This document shows positions 18,046 to 26,764 of a stretch of DNA of 64,000 nucleotides, one piece after another. The notes below the pieces were generated by a model that saw nothing but the letters and a program-made list of their open reading frames with translations, was not told the DNA's origin and made no database searches. The translations under genes and the position numbers were made by a program. Position 1 is the first letter of the stretch; each line of letters starts with the position of its first letter. This stretch comes from Candidatus Hydrogenedentes bacterium ADurb.Bin170. GTDB lineage: Bacteria > Hydrogenedentota > Hydrogenedentia > Hydrogenedentales > CAITNO01. The stretch spans positions 33,218-97,217 of the forward strand of contig MWCY01000005.1 in the NCBI GenBank assembly GCA_002070275.1, read 5' to 3'.

Positions 18046-19062
18046 TTACACCTCATCTTCCCAGTCTTCATCTTCTTCAAAATCACGCTGCATCAGTTCA
18101 CCGACTGTTTCAATAATACCGTCCGTATCAATTTTATACATATGCATCAGATCTTCAGGATTGCCGTGGGGGCAGAAGGTATCAGGCACACCCAGTTTGT
18201 TAAAAGCGCAGCCTTTTCCGCTGGCAGCAATCACGTCCGCCACAGCGCTTCCCAACCCTCCAATCACACTGTGATCTTCCACGGTGAGCAAGCGCCTGGT
18301 CTCTACTAGCGCTTTAAGAACAGCATCCTGATCTATCGGTTTCAGGGTGTGCATATTCAATACTCTTACACTGAGTCCGCTGTTTTTATTCATGATATCA
18401 GCCGCCTGAACAGCGTGAAATACAGTATTTCCGGTAGCGATAATAGTGATATCCGTTCCGGATCGCAATTCATGCGCTTTCCCGATTTCAAAACCGTACT
18501 CTTCTGATTCGTAGATGCGTGGTTCAAAACCACGACCGATTCGAATATACACCGGTCCCTGAATGTCCATGCATTTTTTTACTGCAAGTGCTGTTTCTAT
18601 CGTATCCGCCGGAGCAACCACGGTCAGGTTCGGGAAGGCGCGGATAATGGATAAATCCTCGTTGGCATGATGCGTGGAGCCTCCCGAGCCGAAAGACATG
18701 CCGCCATGGGTAGCTATAATTTTTACATTCAGGTTCTGGTAACAGATGTCCGTGCGCACAAATTCACAGGCACGCATGGATGCGAAAGCGGACATGGTGG
18801 ACACAAAAGGAATAAGCCCGGCTTTGGCAAGCCCGGCCGCTGCTCCGAACATATTTTGTTCGGCAATTCCGAAATTAAAAAAACGGTCGGGATAGGCATC
18901 ACCGAATGTACCGATTTTGGTGGATTTGGCAAGATCCGCCGACAGACCGACGATCTTCGGATGCTGCCTGCCCAGATCTGTAAGCACCAGCCCGTAGATT
19001 TCCCGCTGCGTCATTTTATCCGCATCATAGATTGTCCAAGTCAGAGTGCTGGCTGTTTCCAT
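18046..19062 (-). CDS. Transketolase, C-terminal half (Pyr and C domains)
   Basis: A 338-residue subunit equal to the pyrimidine-binding and C-terminal domains of transketolase. The catalytic Glu lies in FGIAEQNM near residue 70, GGMSFGSGGSTHHANEDLS near 119 and VVAPADTIETALAV near 150, as in active split transketolases. With the N-terminal half encoded just upstream (4-base gap), it would form an alpha2beta2 thiamine-diphosphate enzyme that moves a two-carbon ketol group from a ketose phosphate to an aldehyde. The operon context (aminotransferase, two SCP2-like proteins) suggests a dedicated reaction rather than the general pentose phosphate pathway. No whole-length transketolase is visible in the window. 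Confidence 0.9.
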   Translation of the reverse strand: METASTLTWTIYDADKMTQREIYGLVLTDLGRQHPKIVGLSADLAKSTKIGTFGDAYPDRFFNFGIAEQNMFGAAAGLAKAGLIPFVSTMSAFASMRACEFVRTDICYQNLNVKIIATHGGMSFGSGGSTHHANEDLSIIRAFPNLTVVAPADTIETALAVKKCMDIQGPVYIRIGRGFEPRIYESEEYGFEIGKAHELRSGTDITIIATGNTVFHAVQAADIMNKNSGLSVRVLNMHTLKPIDQDAVLKALVETRRLLTVEDHSVIGGLGSAVADVIAASGKGCAFNKLGVPDTFCPHGNPEDLMHMYKIDTDGIIETVGELMQRDFEEDEDWEDEV

Positions 19063-19066
19063 ACTT

Positions 19067-19900
19067 TTATCCTTTGTTTTCTATCGACGCTTTGGCTTTG
19101 GCGATCTGTTCTGCATTTAATCCGCCATAGTGCCACTCCGGTTTCCCTTCCATAAATTCCACGCCTTTGCCTTTGATCGTATCGCAGACCAGCATGACAG
19201 GGGAACCCTTGTGCGCAATGGCAAATTCAAACGCTTCCGCCAGTGCCGGCAAATCATGACCATTCACTTCCCGGGTTTCAAAACCGAAAGCACGCCATTT
19301 ATCCGGAAGCGGCTCCAGGCTCATTACTTCTTCGGTAGGCCCGTCAATCATCAGGTGATTTCTATCCTGAATAACAATCAGGTTATCCAGTTTGTAATGG
19401 GCGGCTGCCATGGCGGCTTCCCAGATGGAACCTTCGTTGCTCTCTCCGTCGCCGATCATGCAGAAGACACGCCACTCTTTCTTCAGCACGCGAGCGCCCA
19501 AAGCCATACCAACAGCCTGTGACAAACCATGCCCCATGGAGCCGGTGGAAGCATCGCAGCCGGGCACTTTATTGCTGTCCAGATGCATGCCCAGCATTGA
19601 TCCTGTTTCGTTGAACTCGTGCAGCGCTGCTTTATCAAAATATCCGCGCTCGGCAAGGACAACAGCATGCCCTACGCCGCCATGCCCTTTGCTCAGCACA
19701 AAACGATCCCGATCTTCCCAGGCAGGGTTGGCAGGATCTATGCGAAGATACTTCCAGTACAACAGCGTTAGAATATCCACCATACTTAAGGACCCGCCAA
19801 TATGCGCACCACCGGACCATCCGGTCACATCGGCAATCTGGCAGCGAATCGATGCTGCACGCTCTTTCAGCGTGGCTAATTCCTGTTCCGTCAAGGACAT
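19067..19900 (-). CDS. Transketolase, N-terminal half (ThDP-binding domain)
   Basis: A 277-residue subunit with the thiamine-diphosphate domain. Catalytic His residues are present in GAHIGGSLS, LSKGHGG and GMHLDSNKVPG; the ThDP/Mg motif is GDGESNEGSIWE near 150 and IVIQDRNHLMIDG near 180, followed by VNGHD. Everything expected for catalysis is kept. The second ATG (19898-19900) was chosen because AAAAGGAA lies at the proper distance from it, whereas the first ATG (19904-19906) would almost touch the ribosome-binding site. It follows the aminotransferase gene by about 20 bases. Confidence 0.9.
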   Translation of the reverse strand: MSLTEQELATLKERAASIRCQIADVTGWSGGAHIGGSLSMVDILTLLYWKYLRIDPANPAWEDRDRFVLSKGHGGVGHAVVLAERGYFDKAALHEFNETGSMLGMHLDSNKVPGCDASTGSMGHGLSQAVGMALGARVLKKEWRVFCMIGDGESNEGSIWEAAMAAAHYKLDNLIVIQDRNHLMIDGPTEEVMSLEPLPDKWRAFGFETREVNGHDLPALAEAFEFAIAHKGSPVMLVCDTIKGKGVEFMEGKPEWHYGGLNAEQIAKAKASIENKG

Positions 19901-19921
19901 AATCATTTCCTTTTCGTTAAT

Positions 19922-21166
19922 TTAATGACCAAACTCGCTTTTTATCACTTTAAAGGCATCGTCAGCTATTTGAAGTGTTTTTTCTATATCCCCGTCCGTG
20001 TGCGCGGTGGATAAAAACCAGTTGTGATGCGAGGTAAAGAATGCTCCCCGACGGGTACATTCTCCACACCAGGCCTGCTGCAGCATCAGTGTGTCATCAT
20101 CCGCGAGACGAAGATAAGGCATGGCGGGTTCGCCGGATACGACCAGAGTGTAGCCATGGCCGGCTGCCACATCACGAAGCCCGGAGGTAAGCTTTTCGCC
20201 AAGCACCCGCATCCGCTCCGGTCCCTTTTCTGCCTTGAGGGTAGTAAGGCAGGCTATAGCGGCGGCAAAAGACCCGGCACAATACCAGAAACTGCCCGTA
20301 TGGAACACTTTTGCGGCATCAAGACGGAGCGCATCTGTGCCCACCAGTGCGGACAACGCATAGCCGTTGGCGATAGCTTTGGAAAAAGCAATCATATCTG
20401 GCTTAAAACCATAGTGCTCATTGGAGCCGCCCAAATGCAGCCTGAAGCCGGCGCGAACGTCATCAACAATGACAACGCTGCCGTTTTTGTGCAGCTTATC
20501 TATCGCAGCCTGCCAATAGCCTTCGGCAGGCAGGACGTTGTCTTCAAAAATGGGATGATGATAGGGGCTTGCCATAAAAGCAGCAACCTGAGATCCATGC
20601 TCGGCGAGCACCTGGTCCAGAGCATTCAGATCATTCCAGGGAATGCGGATTACATGCTGGTGGTCATCGGCAATGGTGCCATGGTGCCCGGGCGCCTGCA
20701 TCCAGGGACTTGTACCGTGATAGCCTCCCTTAATGGCAATGACTTTATCACGGCCTGTAGCTGCTCTTGCCACCATAACAGCCAGGTTGGTGACATCAGC
20801 TCCATTTCGGGCAAAAAAAGCCCACTCGGCGACGGGAACAAGATCGCAGAGAAGTTCAGCAAGTTCCACCATCCGCGGAGACGCAACGCTGTTTGCATCA
20901 GAAAGACTGTGCTGCTCCTGAAAGGCGGCTTCCACGGCAGGGTGATTGTAGCCTAGAACCATGGGACCGTAGGCACACATATAGTCAATAAATTCGTTGC
21001 CGTCCACATCCCAGAAACGGGCGGCATCAGCCTTATTGGAAAAAAAAGGGTAGGCTTCCACAGGAGCATAGGGAGCAGGGCTGAAATGACCGTAAACGCC
21101 GCATGGGATTACTTTTACAGCTCTATCAAACCACTTATTTGATTCTTCGTAACGGTAAATGTTCAC
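19922..21166 (-). CDS. Class III PLP-dependent aminotransferase (GSA-aminomutase-like)
   Basis: A 414-residue PLP enzyme of the class III/ornithine-type fold, nearest in look to glutamate-1-semialdehyde aminomutases. The PLP Lys is Lys263 in KPDMIAFSKAIANG; the cofactor-binding Asp lies in VVIVDDVRAGFR (about 231-242); GGYHGTSPW near 148 and RNGADVTN near 120 are variants of the usual GCYHG and NSGTEA. These variants and the operon context argue against a haem role, and a true hemL is present at 35332. The start is GTG, set by AGGAG eight bases upstream. It follows SCP2-like protein B by 21 bases and precedes the two transketolase halves, so a ketol product of the transketolase is a plausible substrate for amination. 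Confidence 0.88.
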   Translation of the reverse strand: MNIYRYEESNKWFDRAVKVIPCGVYGHFSPAPYAPVEAYPFFSNKADAARFWDVDGNEFIDYMCAYGPMVLGYNHPAVEAAFQEQHSLSDANSVASPRMVELAELLCDLVPVAEWAFFARNGADVTNLAVMVARAATGRDKVIAIKGGYHGTSPWMQAPGHHGTIADDHQHVIRIPWNDLNALDQVLAEHGSQVAAFMASPYHHPIFEDNVLPAEGYWQAAIDKLHKNGSVVIVDDVRAGFRLHLGGSNEHYGFKPDMIAFSKAIANGYALSALVGTDALRLDAAKVFHTGSFWYCAGSFAAAIACLTTLKAEKGPERMRVLGEKLTSGLRDVAAGHGYTLVVSGEPAMPYLRLADDDTLMLQQAWCGECTRRGAFFTSHHNWFLSTAHTDGDIEKTLQIADDAFKVIKSEFGH

Positions 21167-21187
21167 TGTCTTGTCTCCTGGAGCGAA

Positions 21188-21949
21188 CTACTGCAAATAT
21201 TTTGGAATTTGATCAAGAATGACGTTGGTATGATCGATCAGAGGAATTTTGCCCCTTAATTGAATATCGCCTTTGGCAACGGCGCCGAAACTGTCCAGCG
21301 TGCCGTCAACAAGTAACTGGGCAATTTCGGGGTTTCGAAAAGTAAGGAGGGCTTCCGGACGGGCAGCTTTGCCTGTAAACGCTTTTGCTCCGCCCTTACC
21401 GTCATAAATCACATAAGCATAAGGCCCTTCGGGCAATACCGACAACTGCAGAGTGCCGGCAGACAGTTGCGGGGCAATGCGCCGGGAAACAGGATCCAAC
21501 TGAAGCAATTCCGGTATGGCAAATACCGCTGTACTTAGTGCCAGGGATAAATTGATCATTTTATGGCGGTCATCCTGAACTACATCGCTGGGGGGCTTCA
21601 GGAAATATTCAAGCCTGCTGGTAAGCTTCGAAAATTCAGTTTTTAAAAAGCCCAGCCTGGTAAAGCCGGAGAGAGGCAGGGGAGAGGCGTTATTCTCCAT
21701 CATATTGTTCAAATGAGCAGCAGAGCAGAAAAAGAGGCTAACCGTTCCTTTTTCTATTGTATCGGCTAAAAAAGTGCAACGTCCGTTATGAAAATTTAAA
21801 AGGATATTGGTATCGCGCCAAATAGATAAACGGATGGAAATTTCCCAGTCTTTGATCAGCTCCCGACTCAGGTCGTCTATTTCCGGAAGCAGCTCCACGT
21901 TTCTTAATACTGCTTTAAGATTGAGTCGCGCTTTCAGCTGATCAATCAT
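21188..21949 (-). CDS. SCP2-like (sterol carrier) protein B, apparent tandem domains, 253 aa
   Basis: First gene of the operon. Residues about 30-120 and 160-253 both look SCP2-like; the C-terminal part is the clearer one (LQLSVLPEGPYAYVIYDG, RPEALLTFRNPEIAQLLVDG, AKGDIQLRGKIPLIDH), with the order typical of SCP2 domains. The first part resembles the first part of protein A, including a PLxGFxRLGFLKTEF-type hydrophobic-basic stretch. No signal peptide. The ATG at 21947-21949 was chosen since GGAAGGAG lies seven bases before it; the ATG at 21953-21955 is too close to it. Ligand and role unknown; profile search needed for the family call. Confidence 0.55.
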   Translation of the reverse strand: MIDQLKARLNLKAVLRNVELLPEIDDLSRELIKDWEISIRLSIWRDTNILLNFHNGRCTFLADTIEKGTVSLFFCSAAHLNNMMENNASPLPLSGFTRLGFLKTEFSKLTSRLEYFLKPPSDVVQDDRHKMINLSLALSTAVFAIPELLQLDPVSRRIAPQLSAGTLQLSVLPEGPYAYVIYDGKGGAKAFTGKAARPEALLTFRNPEIAQLLVDGTLDSFGAVAKGDIQLRGKIPLIDHTNVILDQIPKYLQ

Positions 21950-22096
21950 TCTCATACTCCTTCCTGAAAACCATCTATCTTTGTGTCGGTTGAGAGATTC
22001 AAGAGTACCATAATCACATACAAAGTGCAACTTATGAACGCCGTTTGGTGCGGTGCTGCTTCTTCTTTACACGGGCAGCTATTTCCCTTAGCGACT

Positions 22097-22125
22097 TTGG
22101 GAAGTACCCTTTCTGCTGATATACT
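22097..22125 (+). promoter_or_regulatory. Sigma-70-type promoter for the pentulose kinase gene
   Basis: -35 TTGGGA (22097-22102), 17-base spacer, -10 TATACT (22120-22125). The predicted start near 22132 gives a leader of about 55 bases to the ATG at 22187. On the opposite strand a weaker candidate for the SCP2 operon is TTGCAC / TACTCT (22025-22030 and 22002-22007, spacer 17). Confidence 0.5.
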
Positions 22126-22186
22126 ACGGAACAGAATCCCACTATTCTTTAAGAGGCTTTTTTCCGGGCAGGAAAGGAAAATTGAA

Positions 22187-23719
22187 ATGGCGGAATTGCT
22201 CATCGGACTGGACGTTGGCACAAGTGGTGTCAAGGCATTGCTTATGGACACCTGCGGAAATGTCGTTGCATCTGCTTTGCGTGAATACCCGCTTTCCACA
22301 CCAAAGCCCAACTGGGCGGAGCAGAATCCATCGGACTGGGCGGAAGCATCGCTTAGCGCTCTTCAGGAGCTGGCTGCGTGCGTTCCTTCAGGTTCAGAAG
22401 TAAAAGCCATTGGGCTAACCGGTCAAATGCACGGAAGTGTATTTCTGGATAAACATAACGAAGTGCTGCGGCCTGCTTTGCTCTGGTGCGATCAGCGCAC
22501 AGCCGCTCAATGCCAGGAAATTACCGACCGGGCCGGAGGAGAGGCGGCACTTGTAAATATGGTATCCAATCCGGCGTTGACAGGGTTTACAGCCCCGAAA
22601 ATTCTTTGGCTCCGTGACCATGAGCCGCATCATTTCGAGAAGCTTTGCAAAGTTCTTCTTCCGAAAGACTATATCCGTTGGGTACTCACAGGTGAGTTTG
22701 CTACCGACGTTTCCGACGCTTCGGGGACGCTCCTTTTTGATGTACGAAACCGCTGCTGGCATAAAGAATTACTCTCTTTACTGGAACTCGATTCATCTCT
22801 TCTTCCTGAGTCTTTTGAGGGTCCTGAAGTGACGGGGACTTTATCGTCACAGGCAGCACAGCGCACAGGGCTTTCAAAGGGTATTCCGGTGGTTGCCGGC
22901 GGGGGAGACCAGGCTGCCGGCGGGGTTGGCTGCGGCATTGTCAAAGCCGGGACACTTTCTTCTGCATTAGGTACCAGCGGTGTGGTTTTTGCTTTTTCTG
23001 AAGAAATATGTGTTGATCCTCAAGGCCGTATCCACACCTTCTGCCACGCAGTGCCGGGCAAATGGCATGTTATGGGCGTTATGTTAAGCGCGGGCGGTGC
23101 CCTCCAATGGTTCAGAAATCAGCTGTGTCATGAGGAAATTCAAAAAGCCCGGGAATTGGATATCGACCCCTATACCCTTATCACTGAAGCAGCTGCAACT
23201 ATATCCCCGGGCGCCGAAGGCTTATTATTTCTCCCGTACCTTTCCGGGGAGCGCACCCCTCATAAAGACCCATATGCTAAAGGTACTTTTGCAGGGCTAT
23301 CGCTGCGCCATACAAAGGCGCATATGGCACGGGCAATTCTGGAAGGGGTCGCCTACGGAATGCGGGAAAGTTTGGATATCATGCGCGAAATTGGCGTTCC
23401 GCTCTCAGTCTCTCGCATTTCTGGTGGAGGCGCTCGCAGCGCTCTATGGCGGCAGATTCTGGCGGACACGGGTCGTGTAGCAATCGCTCGCCTGGAGGTG
23501 GATCAGGGGCCGTCCTACGGTGCTGCCATTCTTGCCGGGGTAGGGGCGAGGCTTTTCACGTCTGTGGAAGAAGCGTGTGATCTCTGTATTCATGAGAAAG
23601 ACATACAGATGCCGGATCCCTCCGTAGCAGATTTTTATGACACCTACGTGGCAGAATACCGCGCAGTCTATCTGGCATTGAAAAGTCACTTCAAGCGGAT
23701 GGCAGCGCTGGTTGGCTAG
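22187..23719 (+). CDS. xylB: Xylulokinase-like FGGY family carbohydrate kinase
   Basis: A 510-residue FGGY kinase that most resembles xylulokinase, which phosphorylates D-xylulose to xylulose 5-phosphate. The N-terminal ATPase-fold motif IGLDVGTSGVKALLMD is at about 6-21, GLTGQMHGSVFLD near 78 is the XylB-like sugar-binding signature (catalytic Asp in ALLWCDQRT / the domain II GGGDQAAGGVGCG), and the second FGGY signature is near 380 (GVAYGMRESLDIM, RISGGGARSALWRQILAD). The ATG is supported by GGAAAGG. It diverges from the aminotransferase-transketolase operon, so its product could be the ketol donor for that transketolase; other pentuloses such as apulose cannot be excluded. Confidence 0.88.
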   Translation: MAELLIGLDVGTSGVKALLMDTCGNVVASALREYPLSTPKPNWAEQNPSDWAEASLSALQELAACVPSGSEVKAIGLTGQMHGSVFLDKHNEVLRPALLWCDQRTAAQCQEITDRAGGEAALVNMVSNPALTGFTAPKILWLRDHEPHHFEKLCKVLLPKDYIRWVLTGEFATDVSDASGTLLFDVRNRCWHKELLSLLELDSSLLPESFEGPEVTGTLSSQAAQRTGLSKGIPVVAGGGDQAAGGVGCGIVKAGTLSSALGTSGVVFAFSEEICVDPQGRIHTFCHAVPGKWHVMGVMLSAGGALQWFRNQLCHEEIQKARELDIDPYTLITEAAATISPGAEGLLFLPYLSGERTPHKDPYAKGTFAGLSLRHTKAHMARAILEGVAYGMRESLDIMREIGVPLSVSRISGGGARSALWRQILADTGRVAIARLEVDQGPSYGAAILAGVGARLFTSVEEACDLCIHEKDIQMPDPSVADFYDTYVAEYRAVYLALKSHFKRMAALVG

Positions 23720-24519
23720 TATTACGTTGCCTTCGAAGCTTCTGTTCCGAGACCGCTTCCGTCAGAAACGCTAAACGGGCCTTGCTGCATGGAAGGGTTC
23801 CCATTGCCGCAAGACCAGCGATAGCGGCAGAGGGCATTTCATAGGCATTTTATCTGAGCCCGTATTTTCGCTTCTGCGCGCTTTTTGTCCGGTTCCTCTT
23901 ACTTTCCTATGGTTTAAAGCGCGCGCGCATAGTGTCTGATAATATATATTATGTTCGTTTTTCGACGATCAAAAAAATAGCCCGCATGAGGAATACCTCC
24001 AAACTCCTTATAAAAAAGACCTGCCTTATATGTTTACTATAGATATGACTTATTTTCGTACACGCTTCATTATGATACACACAAATACTGATTTAAAATA
24101 ACGCGCCATTTCAATAAGATGCCTTGCTTTTTAAATGCATTTACAGACCTAATATTTCATATCATATCAGCACGATATCAAACTGTTATTACAAGGATTT
24201 TATGAGTTAATCTATCTATAGAAATATTTGTCTCCTCTGATTTTTTCAGGTATCCAAAATGCGCGTATCATATTAGATCAGTCTGAAATTAATAGGAAAT
24301 CATGACAAAAAAAATATTGTCCGAAGCAGAAAATAAAATAATACTCTTATGTGTATTATAACAGAGCAGATTGACTTTGCGTTATACTTGTGCTCGACAA
24401 TGAAACAACGAGACACCCCTCCCCTAATGAAGGATCACAAGACTATTCGCTCTGTTCCCGGGCTATGACATGGTTACAGCACCTGAGCTGATCAGAGAAG
24501 CAAACTTCGGACTGCTTCC
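23720..24519. other. 800-base AT-rich region without genes
   Basis: The longest gap in the window. 23720-23930 has ordinary composition but no convincing frame. From about 23935 to 24400 it is visibly A+T-rich (roughly 70% by eye), with stops in all frames. It contains a GCGCGCGCGC run near 23919-23929, a 14-base perfect palindrome ATAATATATATTAT at 23939-23952 and several AT-rich -10-like hexamers without a matching -35. No T-run terminator for xylB, no IS ends and no tRNA were seen. Confidence 0.55.
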
Positions 24520-25524
24520 TTAATTACCCCACCGGGCGTTGTGCGCCTGACGGGCAAGCCATTTGGTTTGCTCTGCAAGCGTCGCCAGCCATTGGACCGG
24601 TGTCGCTCCCGCCACCTTTCCGTCTGCAGCCGGATGCTGGAAAGCCACAGTTGTAATATGCTTAATACCTGCCGCATAAAAGAGCGCCACCCGTTCCCCC
24701 CAGGAAAGGCTTCTGTGTTGCTCATACGCAGCCAAATAAATATCGGTTCTGTTTTCCAATTTTTGTGCATCCACGGAGGCTCGCAAACATAGGTTTGAGA
24801 GGCCGTAGGACAGATCTTCCAGATAACAGCCGTCCCCTGCATATTCTAAATCAATAATGCCCTGTATCTCCTCATTTACAAAGAGAAGATTGCCACCGTG
24901 CCAGTCCCCATGGATAATGCCCGTCTCAAAAGTATCCCGTTTTTCTTGTGCCAGCTCTTCTGTGGCTTCCCCCAAAAAGGCGACAATGGTGTCACAGAAA
25001 CCATGCATCTGGGCATCGTTTCTTTCCTGCAGAACTCTCTGATAAAAATCCTGAAATATGGCACGCGGCACTTCGCTGAAACGCCACTTACGGGCATCTC
25101 TTGGCGGTGACGGCAGTCCCCGGCATACACTGTGGAATTTTCCCAAACAACTGCCAGCCACTTTGAGCGTTTGCACAGTTAAAGGCATGGGCCCGCCCGA
25201 TAAAAAGGACTGCAGTTCAACTGCCCAGTTATCTTTGGCAATAAAGCTTTTGCCTGCGTGGGTTCGTAAAATCTGCGCCACGGGTAAATCATGGCTGTAC
25301 AAAAAGTTTGAAAGATTGTGCTGAAAATAAAGGGAGTCCAGAGTTACGGCATCATTCGTATAGGTTTTCGCCAGGTACTTCCCTTTTTCCGACTCCACAA
25401 CAATTTTCTTATGCCGCCGCTGGTGCGTATTTTCCAAATAGCGCAAGGGACGCATCGCGCCTAAATGATAGGCGGCAGGAATCTCCGTGCCTAGAATGGT
25501 CAGTAAATCATCTCGTTGATCCAC
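24520..25524 (-). CDS. APH-fold phosphotransferase (CotS / homoserine-kinase-like), 334 aa
   Basis: A cytoplasmic kinase-like protein of the aminoglycoside phosphotransferase (PF01636) family. The Brenner-type catalytic loop IIHGDWHGGNLLF is near 212-224 and the metal-binding IDLEYAG near 235-241; the N-lobe carries GKYLAKTY near 48 in place of the usual lysine strand. The layout matches CotS/ThrB2-like members rather than true antibiotic-resistance enzymes; substrate unknown. It stands alone next to two long spacers. Confidence 0.8.
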   Translation of the reverse strand: MDQRDDLLTILGTEIPAAYHLGAMRPLRYLENTHQRRHKKIVVESEKGKYLAKTYTNDAVTLDSLYFQHNLSNFLYSHDLPVAQILRTHAGKSFIAKDNWAVELQSFLSGGPMPLTVQTLKVAGSCLGKFHSVCRGLPSPPRDARKWRFSEVPRAIFQDFYQRVLQERNDAQMHGFCDTIVAFLGEATEELAQEKRDTFETGIIHGDWHGGNLLFVNEEIQGIIDLEYAGDGCYLEDLSYGLSNLCLRASVDAQKLENRTDIYLAAYEQHRSLSWGERVALFYAAGIKHITTVAFQHPAADGKVAGATPVQWLATLAEQTKWLARQAHNARWGN

Positions 25525-25977
25525 GCCTGAACATCTGCCTTATTTCATTACATAATTATCTTTAGACGGCTGGTACGCTTTGTGACTTTCGCTGCCGGTC
25601 TGTCGTAAAAAGAGTCGCATCTCCGACAAAGCGCAGCAAATCTTGTATATAGCGTATATGAATAAGCGACATTTCAGCAACTTTCCAGCACTTTGGACGA
25701 AGGAGGCTTTTAATTACATCGGGCACACGCAAAAAAGCCTGTGTAAAGAAGATAGCCTCCTGTATATCCGATTTTTTTCCTGGCGATACCAGGAAGACAG
25801 CACTTTCCTCCTCTTTATTCTGTCGCCAATTTTCTAAGACGTGCCAGTAATTTATCGTCTGCAATGATTTTCTGCTATATTAGAGGCATTCATACGTTGG
25901 CACAAAGTCTACCTGAAGCCTTTTAGCTGCCGCCTTTTAAAACTATCGCCTGATTGTACTCAGACGGAGAGAAGTAA
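25525..25977. other. 453-base spacer before the glycosyltransferase gene
   Basis: Divergent spacer. A 100-codon minus-strand frame (25562-25864) begins with TTG without a ribosome-binding site and matches no family I know, so it is not called. A plus-strand promoter candidate is TATATT near 25874-25880 with a poor -35. GGAGAG lies just before the TTG start of the glycosyltransferase. Confidence 0.4.
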
Positions 25978-26745
25978 TTGAGCTCCCTTACCGTTTTGAC
26001 GCTGGTTCCCGGCGAATGTGAGCGTCTGCCCAAAGCACTGGAGAGTGTATCCTGGGCGGATGTACTTTTTTGTGTAATCGATTCCCGTGCACCTCAGGAA
26101 ACCATCGATCTTGTCAGAAAATATACCGACACAGCACCGGTTCATGAATATGTAAACGCCGCTGCCCAGCGCAATTGGGCTCTCCCGCAAATTACAACCG
26201 AGTGGACTCTTGTGCTTGATGCCGATGAGTGGGTATCTGACGCACTGGCGGAACGCATTCAGGCGATCATAAAAAAACCGGACAGTGCCGATGGATACAA
26301 CATTCTGCGCCACTCCTATTTTCTCGGCAAATTAATCCGTTACTGTGGTTGGCATCGTGACTACAACCTCAGGCTTTTTCGGACAGCTAAAGGGCATTAT
26401 CTGGACAAACGGGTTCATTCCAAAGTTATCGTTGAGGGCCGTGTCGAAAAGATACGCGACGTCATGTATCACAATACTTACCGAAGTTTTGAGGAGTATT
26501 TTTCCACTTTTCAACGCTTTACGACGTGGGGCGCTCAGGATGCCTATGAACGGGGAAAGCGTGCAGGGCTAAGGGACATAATTCTTCGGCCCGTTCACCG
26601 TTTTTTAAAGATGTACTTTTGGAACCGGGGCTTTCTCGACGGATATCACGGCGCTGTTCTCTGCGGTCTTTCAGCCTTCTCTGTCTTCACCAAATATGCT
26701 AAACTATGGAAAATCCAGACGGACGCTCAAAAGCCGGAAAACTGA
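25978..26745 (+). CDS. Family 2 glycosyltransferase (WaaE/KdtX-like LPS core type)
   Basis: A 255-residue inverting GT2 enzyme of the small LPS-core glucosyltransferase type. The N terminus TVLTLVPGECERLPKALESVSWADVLFCVIDSRA matches the group (usual form: N-E..I..CL.SV..W.DEI.VVDS.S), AAAQRNWAL near 60 and the DADEWV motif (about 81-86, metal-binding DxD-type) follow, and RLFRTAKGHYLDKRVHSKV near 140 contains the conserved H. The C-terminal helix pair may touch the membrane. It starts with TTG, with GGAGAG eight bases upstream. It points to a diderm envelope with LPS-like glycans. The MerR-type gene follows after 19 bases. Confidence 0.85.
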   Translation: MSSLTVLTLVPGECERLPKALESVSWADVLFCVIDSRAPQETIDLVRKYTDTAPVHEYVNAAAQRNWALPQITTEWTLVLDADEWVSDALAERIQAIIKKPDSADGYNILRHSYFLGKLIRYCGWHRDYNLRLFRTAKGHYLDKRVHSKVIVEGRVEKIRDVMYHNTYRSFEEYFSTFQRFTTWGAQDAYERGKRAGLRDIILRPVHRFLKMYFWNRGFLDGYHGAVLCGLSAFSVFTKYAKLWKIQTDAQKPEN

Positions 26746-26764
26746 TTCCAGGGCACTTCGCACC

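Noticed and set aside
20024..20956. A 310-codon plus-strand frame over the aminotransferase
   Set aside because: Antisense shadow; the aminotransferase frame has all the conserved motifs.
24366..24388. TTGACT followed by TATACT as a promoter in the AT-rich region
   Set aside because: The hexamers are only six bases apart, not 16-18, so they cannot serve as one promoter.
24520..25524. Antibiotic resistance by an aminoglycoside phosphotransferase
   Set aside because: Only the general APH fold is present; the sequence resembles CotS/ThrB2-like kinases and there is no resistance or mobile-element context.
25562..25864. 100-codon minus-strand frame in the spacer before the glycosyltransferase gene
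   Set aside because: Begins with TTG and has no ribosome-binding site or known family, though a small gene cannot be ruled out.
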